From Prolixibacteraceae bacterium (GTDB lineage: Bacteria > Bacteroidota > Bacteroidia > Bacteroidales > Prolixibacteraceae), in contig DPCJ01000200.1 in the NCBI GenBank assembly GCA_003516705.1, positions 1 to 29,409 of the forward strand: DNA of 29,409 bases, in the 5' to 3' direction. The position numbers were made by a program, and so were the translations under genes. Under the pieces are notes generated by a model that had not been told where the DNA came from, did no database searches, and saw nothing but the letters and a program-made list of their open reading frames with translations. Of the stretch, positions 6,187 to 14,192 are shown piece by piece (within the stretch, counting starts at the first letter, position 1; every line of letters starts with the position of its first letter).

Positions 6187-7497
6187 ATGAGTAGCAGAAT
6201 AGCAGCAATTGTAGGTCGGCCAAATGTGGGTAAATCGACTTTATTTAACAGATTAATCGAACAGCGCAAAGCCATTGTTGACGAAACAGCAGGCGTTACC
6301 CGCGACCGCAATTACGGTAAAGCCGAATGGAACGGCATTGAGTTTTCGGTTATCGATACAGGTGGATATGTGATTAACTCCGACGATGTTTTTGAAGCTG
6401 AAATCAACAAACAGGTGCATCTCGCCATTGATGAGGCGGATGTTATTATTTTTCTGAACGATGTGGAATCGGGTGTTACCGACCTCGACGATGCGGTTGC
6501 CGCCATTCTTCGTAAAGGTAAAAAACCTGTTTTGGTTGCGGTAAATAAAGTGGATAACAACATGCGAATCAACGATTCGTACCAGTTTTACAGCCTCGGA
6601 TTGGGCGAAATCTACTGTATTTCGTCGATGACCGGAAGCGGCACTGGCGAACTACTCGATGCATTAGTTGAGAATTTCCCGAAAACAGAACAGGAAATTG
6701 ATGAGCTAAACCTTCCGCAAATTTCGGTGGTTGGCCGGCCAAATGTGGGAAAATCGTCGTTTACAAATGCTTTGTTGGGTGTTGACAGAAACATCGTTAC
6801 CGATGTGGCAGGTACAACCCGCGACTCGATTCATACCCGTTACAATAAGTTTGGTTACGATTTTATGATTGTTGACACTGCCGGATTGCGTAAAAAAACA
6901 AAGGTGCACGAAGACCTCGAATTTTATTCGGTTTTGCGGTCGGTGCGCACCATTGAGGAATCGGATGTTTGCCTGTTGATGATTGATGCCACCCGCGGAA
7001 TTGAGGCTCAGGATATTAATATTTTCCAACTCATCGTTAAAAATAAAAAAGGGGTTGTGATTCTTGTAAACAAGTGGGATTTAATTGATAAGGAAACCCA
7101 TTCAACAAAACGGTTTACCGAAGAAATTCACGAAAAAATCGCCCCGTTTAACGATGTTCCTGTACTTTTTATTTCGGCAATCACAAAACAACGGGTACAC
7201 AAAGCGCTCGAAACTGCCATGGAAGTTTACCAGCGTCGAAGCCAGAAAATTAAAACTGCTCAATTAAACGAAGTTATGCTTGAGGCCATTGAAAAATACG
7301 GCCCACCTTCGGTAAAGGGAAAATCAATTTCAATAAAATATGTAACGCAATTACCATCGCCAACTCCCTCGTTTGCGTTTTTTGCCAATCTGCCGCAATA
7401 CATTAAAGACCCGTATAAACGTTACATAGAAAACCAGTTACGCGAAAATTTCAATTTTTCAGGAGTACCGATTCAGATATTCTTCAGGCAGAAATAG
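6187..7497 (+). CDS. der: GTPase Der (EngA), tandem GTPase for 50S ribosome assembly
   Basis: A 436-residue protein with two consecutive GTPase domains, the hallmark of Der. The first has G1 GRPNVGKST (10-18), DTGG and NKVD. The second has G1 GRPNVGKSS (183-191), DTAGL and NKWD. A KH-like C-terminal domain with EKYGPPSVKGKSI follows (about 360-436). Der acts on the 50S subunit. The length and motif set are normal. The downstream MBOAT gene starts ten bases after the stop. Confidence 0.97.
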   Translation: MSSRIAAIVGRPNVGKSTLFNRLIEQRKAIVDETAGVTRDRNYGKAEWNGIEFSVIDTGGYVINSDDVFEAEINKQVHLAIDEADVIIFLNDVESGVTDLDDAVAAILRKGKKPVLVAVNKVDNNMRINDSYQFYSLGLGEIYCISSMTGSGTGELLDALVENFPKTEQEIDELNLPQISVVGRPNVGKSSFTNALLGVDRNIVTDVAGTTRDSIHTRYNKFGYDFMIVDTAGLRKKTKVHEDLEFYSVLRSVRTIEESDVCLLMIDATRGIEAQDINIFQLIVKNKKGVVILVNKWDLIDKETHSTKRFTEEIHEKIAPFNDVPVLFISAITKQRVHKALETAMEVYQRRSQKIKTAQLNEVMLEAIEKYGPPSVKGKSISIKYVTQLPSPTPSFAFFANLPQYIKDPYKRYIENQLRENFNFSGVPIQIFFRQK

Positions 7498-7506
7498 TGT
7501 AAAAAA

Positions 7507-8910
7507 ATGCTGTTTAACTCGCTGATATTTATTGTATTCGCGATTATTTTTTACATCGTATTCAAAATAATCGGAAAGAATATAAAGGGCAGGTTATTTT
7601 GGATTACAGCAGCGTCATTCTTTTTTTACGGATGGTGGGACTGGCGGTTTTTGTCGCTAATTCTCATCAGCGGTCTTATCGATTTTATTGCTGCGCTGGG
7701 TATTGTCAGGTTTCCGAAGCAGAAAAAGTTATTGCTGATTTTGTCAGTAGCCGGAAATATCGGCTCGCTGGCTTTGTTTAAATATTCCGGTTTTGTGGCC
7801 GAAAATATTGATAAACTGCTCGGGTTACAGGGAAGTTTTTCGCTGGCTGCCAATATTCCTGAATTTTTTCTGATTACTCCTGTCGGAATCAGCTTTTATA
7901 CTTTTCAAAGCATGAGTTACACTTTTGATGTATATCGGAACAAACTCAACCCAACCCGTAGCTTTTTTCAGTTTTTTGCCTATCTCTCCATGTTTCCGCA
8001 ACTTGTGGCGGGCCCCATTGTGAGAGCCGAAACCATCCTGCCTCAGCTTCTGAAAATAACTCCGGTAACAGGTGAAAGAAAGTGGGAAGGATTCCGGCTG
8101 GTTGTCAGCGGATATTTTAAGAAAATGGTGATTGCCGATAACCTGGCTCCTTTGGTTGTGGCAGCATTCAGCGCTCCCGAAATCAATTCCTCTTCACTTT
8201 TCTGGTGGGGAATAATTCTCGCATTTGCCTTTCAGATTTATTGCGATTTTGCCGGATACAGCGATATTGCCCGTGGTTTGGCGATTTGGATGGGGTACGA
8301 TTTCCCCGACAATTTTAATCATCCGTATATTTCAAAATCGGTCAGGGAATTTTGGGAACGCTGGCACATTTCACTTTCAACCTGGTTTCGCGACTATTTA
8401 TACATTCCTTTGGGAGGAAACAAAAAAGGAAAAGCAAGAAGTTATCTCAATCTTTGGATTACAATGCTTATTTCGGGGTTGTGGCATGGCGCCGCCTGGA
8501 CTTTTATTATTTGGGGAGCCGTGCACGCGTTTTTTGCATCGGTTGAACGATTTACCCGCTGGCCTGAAAAAATCGGGAAAAGCGCGGTAGCTAAATTTGT
8601 CGCCTGGCTTTTTGTAACCATTCAGGTGCTTGTTGCCTGGGTGTTTTTCAGGGCCGAAACGGTAGGTCAGGCCTGGAAAATACTGAAAACCATGTTCTCT
8701 TTTCAGGGGCCGCTGAGTTTTGGCTGGGGATTGGATATTTCAATTTTTATGTCGGTAATAATTCTAAGGGAAATCGTCCATGCTTTTGGTTTCGATGATA
8801 AACTAAAACCCAGAAAACCGGTTTTTGAAATGTTGTTTTATGCTTTGTTGGTTGCAATAATTGTATTTTTCAGGGGAGAAGGGAGCCAGTTTATTTATTT
8901 TCAATTCTGA
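7507..8910 (+). CDS. MBOAT-family membrane-bound O-acyltransferase (AlgI-like)
   Basis: A 467-residue polytopic membrane protein. The N-terminal half has several hydrophobic helices. The core carries the AlgI/DltB signature: YSDIARGLAIWMGYDFPDNF, REFWERWHISLSTWFRDY-LYIPLGG, and the catalytic histidine H327 in SGLWHGAAWTF. AlgI-type proteins pass an acyl group, often acetyl, across the inner membrane for attachment to an extracellular or periplasmic polymer. The following gene overlaps functionally as the likely periplasmic partner. The polymer is unknown; no polysaccharide synthase is present in the window. Proximity to der may reflect read-through rather than shared function. Confidence 0.92.
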   Translation: MLFNSLIFIVFAIIFYIVFKIIGKNIKGRLFWITAASFFFYGWWDWRFLSLILISGLIDFIAALGIVRFPKQKKLLLILSVAGNIGSLALFKYSGFVAENIDKLLGLQGSFSLAANIPEFFLITPVGISFYTFQSMSYTFDVYRNKLNPTRSFFQFFAYLSMFPQLVAGPIVRAETILPQLLKITPVTGERKWEGFRLVVSGYFKKMVIADNLAPLVVAAFSAPEINSSSLFWWGIILAFAFQIYCDFAGYSDIARGLAIWMGYDFPDNFNHPYISKSVREFWERWHISLSTWFRDYLYIPLGGNKKGKARSYLNLWITMLISGLWHGAAWTFIIWGAVHAFFASVERFTRWPEKIGKSAVAKFVAWLFVTIQVLVAWVFFRAETVGQAWKILKTMFSFQGPLSFGWGLDISIFMSVIILREIVHAFGFDDKLKPRKPVFEMLFYALLVAIIVFFRGEGSQFIYFQF

Positions 8911-8914
8911 TTAG

Positions 8915-9844
8915 ATGAACAAAAAACCAAATATCTGGATTTCGATGGCGATGGCTGCTGTTCTGGTAACAGCGCTCAGTTTTGTTTTTCCAAAAGATTC
9001 AGAAAAATATCCCGGAGAACTTTTCTGGAGCCGCAAAACTTTTGCCCCGGCCAGATATGATGTTGTTTTAATGGGCGATTCAAGGGTGTATCGCGCGCTT
9101 TCTCCCGAAATCATGGAATCGCAGTTGCCGGGACTGAAGGTGCTAAACTTTGCCTATTCAAACGGTGGACTAAACCAGGTAATGTTTGACGCGGCGGAGA
9201 AAAAACTGGCCCGGAACAATCACCCGAAAATCATTGTTCTGGGGGTTACTGCTAACTCGGTAACTGGCTATTCGGCAGGAAACCAGCAATACATTCAGGA
9301 ATTAACACGACCACGGGAGGAAGTTTTGGAAAGGTTTTACCTGAATCCCGTTCGGTACTGGTTTTCTTCAACCTCGCCTGAAAAATTACAACAGCATTTT
9401 TGGGGAAAAGCAGATTCGGCATATTACCGGAATACTTATTTCATGAACGGGTACGTGGAGTCGGAAAAATATCCGGCTGACACCACAACCGCCATTTCAT
9501 CGTATATCGACGATTTTAAGAATTACAAAGTGGATTCCGTTCATTTACAGGTTCTTTTTGACCAGGTTGAAAAGTGGACAAAAGAAGGTTTTACAGTAAT
9601 TGGATTTGTTCCGCCTGTTTCGCAACCCATGCGTATGCTTGAAGATACGCTGGGATTATTTGATGAGGCGGCAATAAAAGCAGGTTTTGAAAAAGCCTCG
9701 GGCCATTGGATCGAAATTAATCCGGCAAGCTATAAAACTTATGATGGCAGTCATTTAACCATCGAATCGGCAAGACGATTGTCAGGAAAAATGGCTGCCA
9801 CCATCAAAGAACTAAGTGAAAACAATAGACCGGCAAACCGGTAA
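8915..9844 (+). CDS. SGNH-like membrane-anchored periplasmic partner of the MBOAT protein
   Basis: A 309-residue protein with one N-terminal membrane anchor (about residues 7-25) and a periplasmic domain. The SGNH/GDSL block I GDSRVYR places the nucleophile at S56. The block V Asp-x-x-His pair is D277 and H280 in DGSHL, and a GxNS-type turn lies in VTANSVTGYS. In AlgI/AlgX-like and DltB/DltD-like systems such a protein receives the acyl group from the MBOAT channel and transfers it to the sugar polymer. The gene begins four bases after the MBOAT stop. Overall similarity to named families is weak, so the partner role is inferred from motif and linkage. Confidence 0.75.
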   Translation: MNKKPNIWISMAMAAVLVTALSFVFPKDSEKYPGELFWSRKTFAPARYDVVLMGDSRVYRALSPEIMESQLPGLKVLNFAYSNGGLNQVMFDAAEKKLARNNHPKIIVLGVTANSVTGYSAGNQQYIQELTRPREEVLERFYLNPVRYWFSSTSPEKLQQHFWGKADSAYYRNTYFMNGYVESEKYPADTTTAISSYIDDFKNYKVDSVHLQVLFDQVEKWTKEGFTVIGFVPPVSQPMRMLEDTLGLFDEAAIKAGFEKASGHWIEINPASYKTYDGSHLTIESARRLSGKMAATIKELSENNRPANR

Positions 9845-9872
9845 AGAATGCAAATTGGCTGAAAACAGTTTT

Positions 9873-11168
9873 TTATTCAATCACCACTTTCATATCATAA
9901 CCTCTCACTTTTATTACCCCGCCTGAATCGCCGGCTACAAGTTCGAGATTACTGTCATCTTTTATCTGTTTTGAAACTTTCAGTTTTTCAGGAATACTTA
10001 CTTTCGGGTATTTCATATTGAAATCGACCCGAAACGGCACAGTTCCCGCGCCTACTTCAAGTTTCCCGTATTTTCCGTTTACCGAAAGACCTGCAAAATT
10101 GCTGTTCAGCCTTTCAATTTTTATGACATCGTCGTAAACATCTGTCATCAGTAAATTACTTAACGATTTGATTTCGAAAAGACAGTATTTGCTTTTGGCA
10201 ACTTCAATTTTAGCTGTATTTCCGAGGTAGATATTATTATCGTACGAATCATCGGTTTTCAGTGTGCCAACATTTCCCAAACGAACATCGGAATATTTAC
10301 CATTAAAAAATGCCCGTTCAACCGCGTTGACGGTCACATTACAATCATAAATTTCGAGCTTCACTTCGTCAACATCAGACTGCGAAACAAAATCAGAATA
10401 CTTCGAAGTAAAGTTCAGGCTACTCATTGCTTCAACAGCAAATTTGTCGTCGTACGAATCAATCATCATCCCGCCAGCTTTTTTGATTTCCAGTTTTGAG
10501 TATTTGCTTTTGACGTTTGTGTTTCCGCATGTTTCTATTTCAACATCGGTGTCATAAATATCAAAATCCACATCTTTCTCTGCATTTCCCAGTTTCAGTT
10601 TTGAATATTTCGCTTCAATTTTTAACCGGCCTGCAAAATTATTGGCCAATAACTTGCTGTTGTACAGTACTAAATCGACGTTTCCGTTAAATGACTCTGT
10701 TTCAATATCGCTGTATTTGTTGTTTAAACTGAGATTTGCCGATTTCGGAATATACAGTTCGTGACTGATTTTAAAATCCTGGATTTTGATTTTGTCATCG
10801 TTCATTAAAGTCATGGTCGATTTGTTGTTTATCGTGTTCATGCTTTTATAAAAACGGGTGTCGATTTCGAGCGTATTCCCGGTTAAGCTGAATTTGAACT
10901 TATCAATTGCCGAAATTACCTTGTCCACATCTTCCTTTGTATTTCCGGTGATTTCCACCATCGTTTTTATGCTGACCGAATTATCAGCCGATGTAAAAAT
11001 TTTAATATCTCCCGAATAATTGCTCATTTTGAGGGCGACATCAGCCGGAACTTTTACCGATTTATTCAGTGTTTTTGTTCCTTCGAAACCCGCTACCGCG
11101 CCAGCGCCGAGCGCAAATACTAAAAAAAGTACAACAAGTAAAATCTTAAAGTGTAACATTGTTTTCAT
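9873..11168 (-). CDS. Secreted DUF4097-like repeat protein with alternating Lys-Tyr and Tyr-Asp rungs
   Basis: A 431-residue protein with an N-terminal signal peptide or anchor (about residues 8-28). The rest is beta-strand rich. From about residue 150 it alternates K-Y-(S/C/G/P) motifs (NNKYSDIE, AKYSKLKL, SKYSKLEI, SKYSDFVS, GKYSDVRL, SKYCLFEI, GKYGKLEV) with Y-(D/N) motifs (LYNSKL, IYDTDV, SYDDKF, IYDCNV, SYDNNI, VYDDVI). Successive tyrosines are 16-19 residues apart, as expected for one rung of a beta-helix. DUF4097-type proteins of this kind commonly follow ECF sigma/anti-sigma genes in Bacteroidota. The start at 11168 overlaps the anti-sigma gene by 23 nt; an in-frame ATG at 11159 is the alternative. 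Adhesin or envelope-surface function is inference. Confidence 0.75.
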   Translation of the reverse strand: MKTMLHFKILLVVLFLVFALGAGAVAGFEGTKTLNKSVKVPADVALKMSNYSGDIKIFTSADNSVSIKTMVEITGNTKEDVDKVISAIDKFKFSLTGNTLEIDTRFYKSMNTINNKSTMTLMNDDKIKIQDFKISHELYIPKSANLSLNNKYSDIETESFNGNVDLVLYNSKLLANNFAGRLKIEAKYSKLKLGNAEKDVDFDIYDTDVEIETCGNTNVKSKYSKLEIKKAGGMMIDSYDDKFAVEAMSSLNFTSKYSDFVSQSDVDEVKLEIYDCNVTVNAVERAFFNGKYSDVRLGNVGTLKTDDSYDNNIYLGNTAKIEVAKSKYCLFEIKSLSNLLMTDVYDDVIKIERLNSNFAGLSVNGKYGKLEVGAGTVPFRVDFNMKYPKVSIPEKLKVSKQIKDDSNLELVAGDSGGVIKVRGYDMKVVIE

Positions 11169-11676
11169 GGCTTTTTTGTTTTTGAATTTCTAAATTGAGT
11201 CTGTTTAATATTCTTATTTTCTTCTCGTAATAATCGAGTAAGACATTTATAATCTGTTCATTTCCTCCAAATTCATTTAAATCTTTCTCGTAGCTTTTAT
11301 ACACTTTATCCAGTTCATTTAATTCGTCGAACAAAAACTGAAACTGTGTTTTTTCCTCGTCTGAAAGCGTTGAAATTTCGGTCCACTTTTTATCGGCAAT
11401 CAGTTTAAGTTCAGCTTCCTGTTGCCCGAGTTCTTTCGAAACATCGGCAAGAGTTATTAAAACCACTTTCTCACGGGTTGTTTCCTTAACCACAACATAG
11501 GTAATCAGAACACCGAAAAGGAAAACTGCCGCAATCTTCCAGAACCCGTTCAATTGTTTTGTTTTGTTCTGTTTTATTTTATTGCTTATTCCGTTCCAGA
11601 TAGCCTCATCATCAGGCTGTTCTGCATCAAGCCTCAGCCGGTTTTCCTTCAGGTATTTTTCTAAATTCGTTTTCAT
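11146..11676 (-). CDS. Putative anti-sigma factor, single-pass membrane protein
   Basis: A 176-residue protein with a hydrophilic N-terminal cytoplasmic segment containing DDEAIWNGISNKI (about 22-34), one transmembrane helix FWKIAAVFLFGVLITYVVV (about 45-63), and an extracytoplasmic helical, charged C-terminus. This is the usual architecture of Bacteroidota anti-sigma factors encoded directly after an ECF sigma gene, though I do not see a zinc-binding HxxxCxxC motif. Its start lies inside the sigma gene (50-nt overlap) and its end overlaps the next gene, implying translational coupling. The role is inferred from topology and position. Confidence 0.65.
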   Translation of the reverse strand: MKTNLEKYLKENRLRLDAEQPDDEAIWNGISNKIKQNKTKQLNGFWKIAAVFLFGVLITYVVVKETTREKVVLITLADVSKELGQQEAELKLIADKKWTEISTLSDEEKTQFQFLFDELNELDKVYKSYEKDLNEFGGNEQIINVLLDYYEKKIRILNRLNLEIQKQKSHENNVTL

Positions 11677-12217
11677 TTTCCATCTCTTTTATCATTTTGG
11701 CAAGCAATTGCTTCGCCCTGAAAAACTGTGTTTTTGCGGTTGATTCCGAAATGCGCAGTTTTTCAGCTATTTCGGCGTGTTTAAATCCTTCGAGCGCACG
11801 CAAAACAAGTATTTCCCTGGCACCATCCGGTAGCTTTTTAATCAGGTGATGAACGATTTCAGGATCAACCGATTCATCCAACTCTTCCGGAATTTCCATT
11901 TTCAGTTCGTGAATCGTTTCAATACTCAGAAATTTGAATTTTTTATTTCTGATTTTATCGATACTGCGGTTGATAACAATGCGTTTCAGCCATCCTCCAA
12001 AAGCATTTTCATCTTTTAATTTATGCAATTCAGTAAGCGCCTTTACAAACGAGTCCTGTAAAACATCTTCAGCTTCACCAACATCTCCGGTCATTCTCAC
12101 GGCAAGGTTAAACATGCGTTTCGAATACAATCTATACAATTGTAACTGTGCTTTTTCATCGTTCTTTTTACACCGTTGAATAAGCGTTGCCTCGTTTATG
12201 CCCGAATCAATTTTCAA
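11627..12217 (-). CDS. ECF-type RNA polymerase sigma factor
   Basis: A 196-residue sigma-70 family protein. Region 2 covers about residues 20-95, with LYSKRMFNLAVRMTGDVGEAEDVLQDSFVKAL and then GGWLKRIVINRSIDKIR. Region 4 covers about 128-180, with LPDGAREILVLRALEGFKHAEIAEKLRISESTAKTQFFRAK, including the helix-turn-helix. Regions 1 and 3 are absent, so it is ECF. The start is a TTG at 12217: an in-frame stop lies four codons upstream, and the first internal ATG would remove part of region 2. It heads an overlapping operon with a putative anti-sigma factor and a secreted repeat protein, its likely regulator and target. Confidence 0.92.
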   Translation of the reverse strand: MKIDSGINEATLIQRCKKNDEKAQLQLYRLYSKRMFNLAVRMTGDVGEAEDVLQDSFVKALTELHKLKDENAFGGWLKRIVINRSIDKIRNKKFKFLSIETIHELKMEIPEELDESVDPEIVHHLIKKLPDGAREILVLRALEGFKHAEIAEKLRISESTAKTQFFRAKQLLAKMIKEMENENEFRKIPEGKPAEA

Positions 12218-12320
12218 ATACTGAGTTTTAACTGTAGGACGAAGTTATTTTAAAAAGGTTGGAACTCATTCTATTTTTTTATTTCGTAATATTGGCTGCA
12301 ATTTTTAAAAATTGAAGTCT

Positions 12321-12629
12321 ATGTACATTGTTCATGTTTTTGTTCACGTAAAGGGAGAGCATGTTGAGGAGTTCAAAACATTAACTGTTGAAAATGCAAA
12401 GGAAAGTTTAATGGAACCGGGAATTGCCCGCTTTGACATTGTTCAGCAACACGACGATCCAACCCGGTTTATTTTGGTTGAAGTTTACCGCAGTTACGAA
12501 GATCCGGCCAAACACAAGCTTACCGACCACTACACCCGCTGGCGCGATGCAGTGAACCACATGATGGCCGAACCAAGGCACAGCATAAAATTTTACAACA
12601 TTTTTCCCGATGAAGAGGGATGGCAATAG
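12321..12629 (+). CDS. Antibiotic-biosynthesis-monooxygenase (ABM) domain protein, LsrG-like
   Basis: A 102-residue single-domain protein of the dimeric alpha-beta barrel fold. Signatures are YIVHVFVHVKGEHVEEF at the start, EPGIARFDIVQQHDDPTRFILVEVY in the middle and the late HYTRWRDAVNHMMAEPR. This pattern matches the LsrG/quinol monooxygenase-like branch. LsrG acts on phosphorylated autoinducer-2 breakdown products, but no lsr genes are visible here, so the substrate is open. The ATG at 12321 is preferred over an upstream in-frame TTG at 12312. Its end overlaps the start of the alcohol dehydrogenase by ten nt, so the two are translationally coupled and probably act on one small carbonyl compound. 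Confidence 0.85.
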   Translation: MYIVHVFVHVKGEHVEEFKTLTVENAKESLMEPGIARFDIVQQHDDPTRFILVEVYRSYEDPAKHKLTDHYTRWRDAVNHMMAEPRHSIKFYNIFPDEEGWQ

Positions 12630-13777
12630 CTTTTGAATCGGCAGTTCCAACCCGGATTATTTTCGGTTGCGGTTCGCTGGGCAAAGTTCCTGAACTTGTT
12701 GCGAAATCGGGTAAACGCGCGCTGATTGTTACTGGCGCAAGCAGGCGAAATGCCGTTGAACTTGCTGAAAAACTTACCCAAACCGGCATATCTTCACAAA
12801 TCTTTTCTGTTTCCGGAGAACCAACCACAACCGATATCAAATCGGCTGTTTCGCTTGTTCTCCAAAATAATTGCGATGTAATTGTTGGTCTGGGTGGCGG
12901 CAGTGCTATTGATGCGGCAAAAGCCACAGCAGCGCTGGCAACAAACCCGGGCGATATTACCGACTATCTTGAGGTGATTGGAAAAGGGAAAGCACTTTTG
13001 GCTGAACCACTGCCTTTTATCGCTGTGCCAACCACTGCCGGAACCGGTACCGAAGTCACCAAAAATGCAGTTATCAAATCGGAGAAATTCAATGTGAAGG
13101 TGAGTTTGCGCAGCGACAGAATGTACCCGCAATATGCCGTTATCGACCCGCTTTTAACCATCGGTCTTCCGCCCGAAATTACTGCTTATACAGGAATTGA
13201 TGCACTTACCCACCTGCTCGAAGTTTATGTTTCTGCAAAATCGAATCCATTTATCGATATGATTTGTCGTGATGGATTACAACGAATTGCTGTTTCTCTC
13301 GAAACTGCGTTTACAAATGGCAGCAACATCGAAGCCCGCGAAAATATGGCTTTTGCTGCAATGCTGGGTGGAATTGCATTAGCCAATGGTAAACTGGGCG
13401 CGGTACATGGTTTCGCCGGTCCGCTGGGTGGAATGTATCCAGCACCGCACGGTGCAGTTTGTGCCTGTTTGCTGCCGGCAGTAATGGAAATAAATATTGC
13501 GGCACTTCGCAGAACCAATCAGTCTGAAGTGTTGACAAAATACAACCAGGTGGCAAAGTGGCTCACCGGCAACACAAATGCCTGTGCCGAAGATGGGGTG
13601 GTTTGGCTGCACGATTTGGTAAAAAAGCTGAAAGTCCCGGCACTTTCTTCGTTTGGCGTGCAGTCTGCAAATTTTCCGGGTTTGGTTGAGAAGGCAAAAA
13701 ATGCCAGCAGCATGAAAGGAAATCCGGTTATCCTCACCGACGAACAACTTTTTCAGGTTCTCGAAAAATCGATGTGA
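12620..13777 (+). CDS. Iron-containing (group III) alcohol dehydrogenase
   Basis: A 385-residue enzyme of the Fe-ADH family, resembling lactaldehyde reductase/1,3-propanediol dehydrogenase. The N-terminal domain binds NAD(P) through GLGGGSAIDAAK (about 91-102) and PTTAGTGTE. The metal site is complete: D194, H198, H263 and H277, in GIDALTHLLE, VHGFAGP and APHGAV. It reversibly reduces an aldehyde or ketone with NAD(P)H in the cytoplasm. The ATG at 12620 overlaps the ABM gene, which suggests a shared catabolic or detoxifying step. No terminator is evident before the next gene, which has its own -7 element. Confidence 0.92.
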   Translation: MAIAFESAVPTRIIFGCGSLGKVPELVAKSGKRALIVTGASRRNAVELAEKLTQTGISSQIFSVSGEPTTTDIKSAVSLVLQNNCDVIVGLGGGSAIDAAKATAALATNPGDITDYLEVIGKGKALLAEPLPFIAVPTTAGTGTEVTKNAVIKSEKFNVKVSLRSDRMYPQYAVIDPLLTIGLPPEITAYTGIDALTHLLEVYVSAKSNPFIDMICRDGLQRIAVSLETAFTNGSNIEARENMAFAAMLGGIALANGKLGAVHGFAGPLGGMYPAPHGAVCACLLPAVMEINIAALRRTNQSEVLTKYNQVAKWLTGNTNACAEDGVVWLHDLVKKLKVPALSSFGVQSANFPGLVEKAKNASSMKGNPVILTDEQLFQVLEKSM

Positions 13778-13830
13778 TTTTTAGCGTTGAAAAGCTGGAA
13801 AAGCTGACTTCGATTTGTTTCAATAAAAAG

Positions 13831-13838
13831 TATCTTTG
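13831..13838 (+). promoter_or_regulatory. -7 promoter element for the small membrane protein/mutL unit
   Basis: TATCTTTG matches TAnnTTTG exactly and lies 22 nt before the ATG at 13861. A TTTG at 13814-13817 is too close (13-nt spacer) to be a normal -33 box. Confidence 0.55.
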
Positions 13839-13860
13839 CAAAAAAAATCGGTGAAAAACT

Positions 13861-14169
13861 ATGATTAGTAAATTTTTTCATACACCCGGCACAAGAAAAT
13901 TCAATATGAAGCCGCGTTTTTACGATCCTGACCAGGACGAACGTGAAGCACGCGAACAACGCATCAGAAAAGAGCTTGGCCTGACTGAACCAGTAAAAAC
14001 TGAAAACGGGGAATATCGCCCGAATATCAGAGGGCAATTCAGAAATACAGATGGCTGGCAAAAATCAGACAGTTCGGCAAAAGTAGCTCAGCAACGTCGG
14101 TTGTTATGGATGATTCTGATTCTGGCAGTCGTAGTTTTCCTGATGTTTTTTGGCGACTCTCTTTTTTAG
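13861..14169 (+). CDS. Small tail-anchored membrane protein upstream of mutL
   Basis: A 102-residue protein with a basic, charged cytoplasmic region (KPRFYDPDQDEREAREQRIRKELGL, about 16-40) and a single C-terminal transmembrane helix (about 82-98, LLWMILILAVVVFLMFF). This arrangement predicts a tail anchor. I recognise the FNxKPRFYDP pattern as recurrent in Bacteroidota, typically near mutL, but no function is known to me. The ATG at 13861 keeps the conserved KFF.TP segment; an internal ATG at 13906 is possible. mutL starts 23 nt after its stop, so they probably share a transcript. Confidence 0.75.
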   Translation: MISKFFHTPGTRKFNMKPRFYDPDQDEREAREQRIRKELGLTEPVKTENGEYRPNIRGQFRNTDGWQKSDSSAKVAQQRRLLWMILILAVVVFLMFFGDSLF

Positions 14170-14192
14170 TTCAATATAAATCTGAATATTCA

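Noticed and set aside
14106..14192. N-terminal extension of mutL from an upstream ATG
   Set aside because: It would overlap the preceding membrane protein gene; MutL homologues start at the GTG at 14193.
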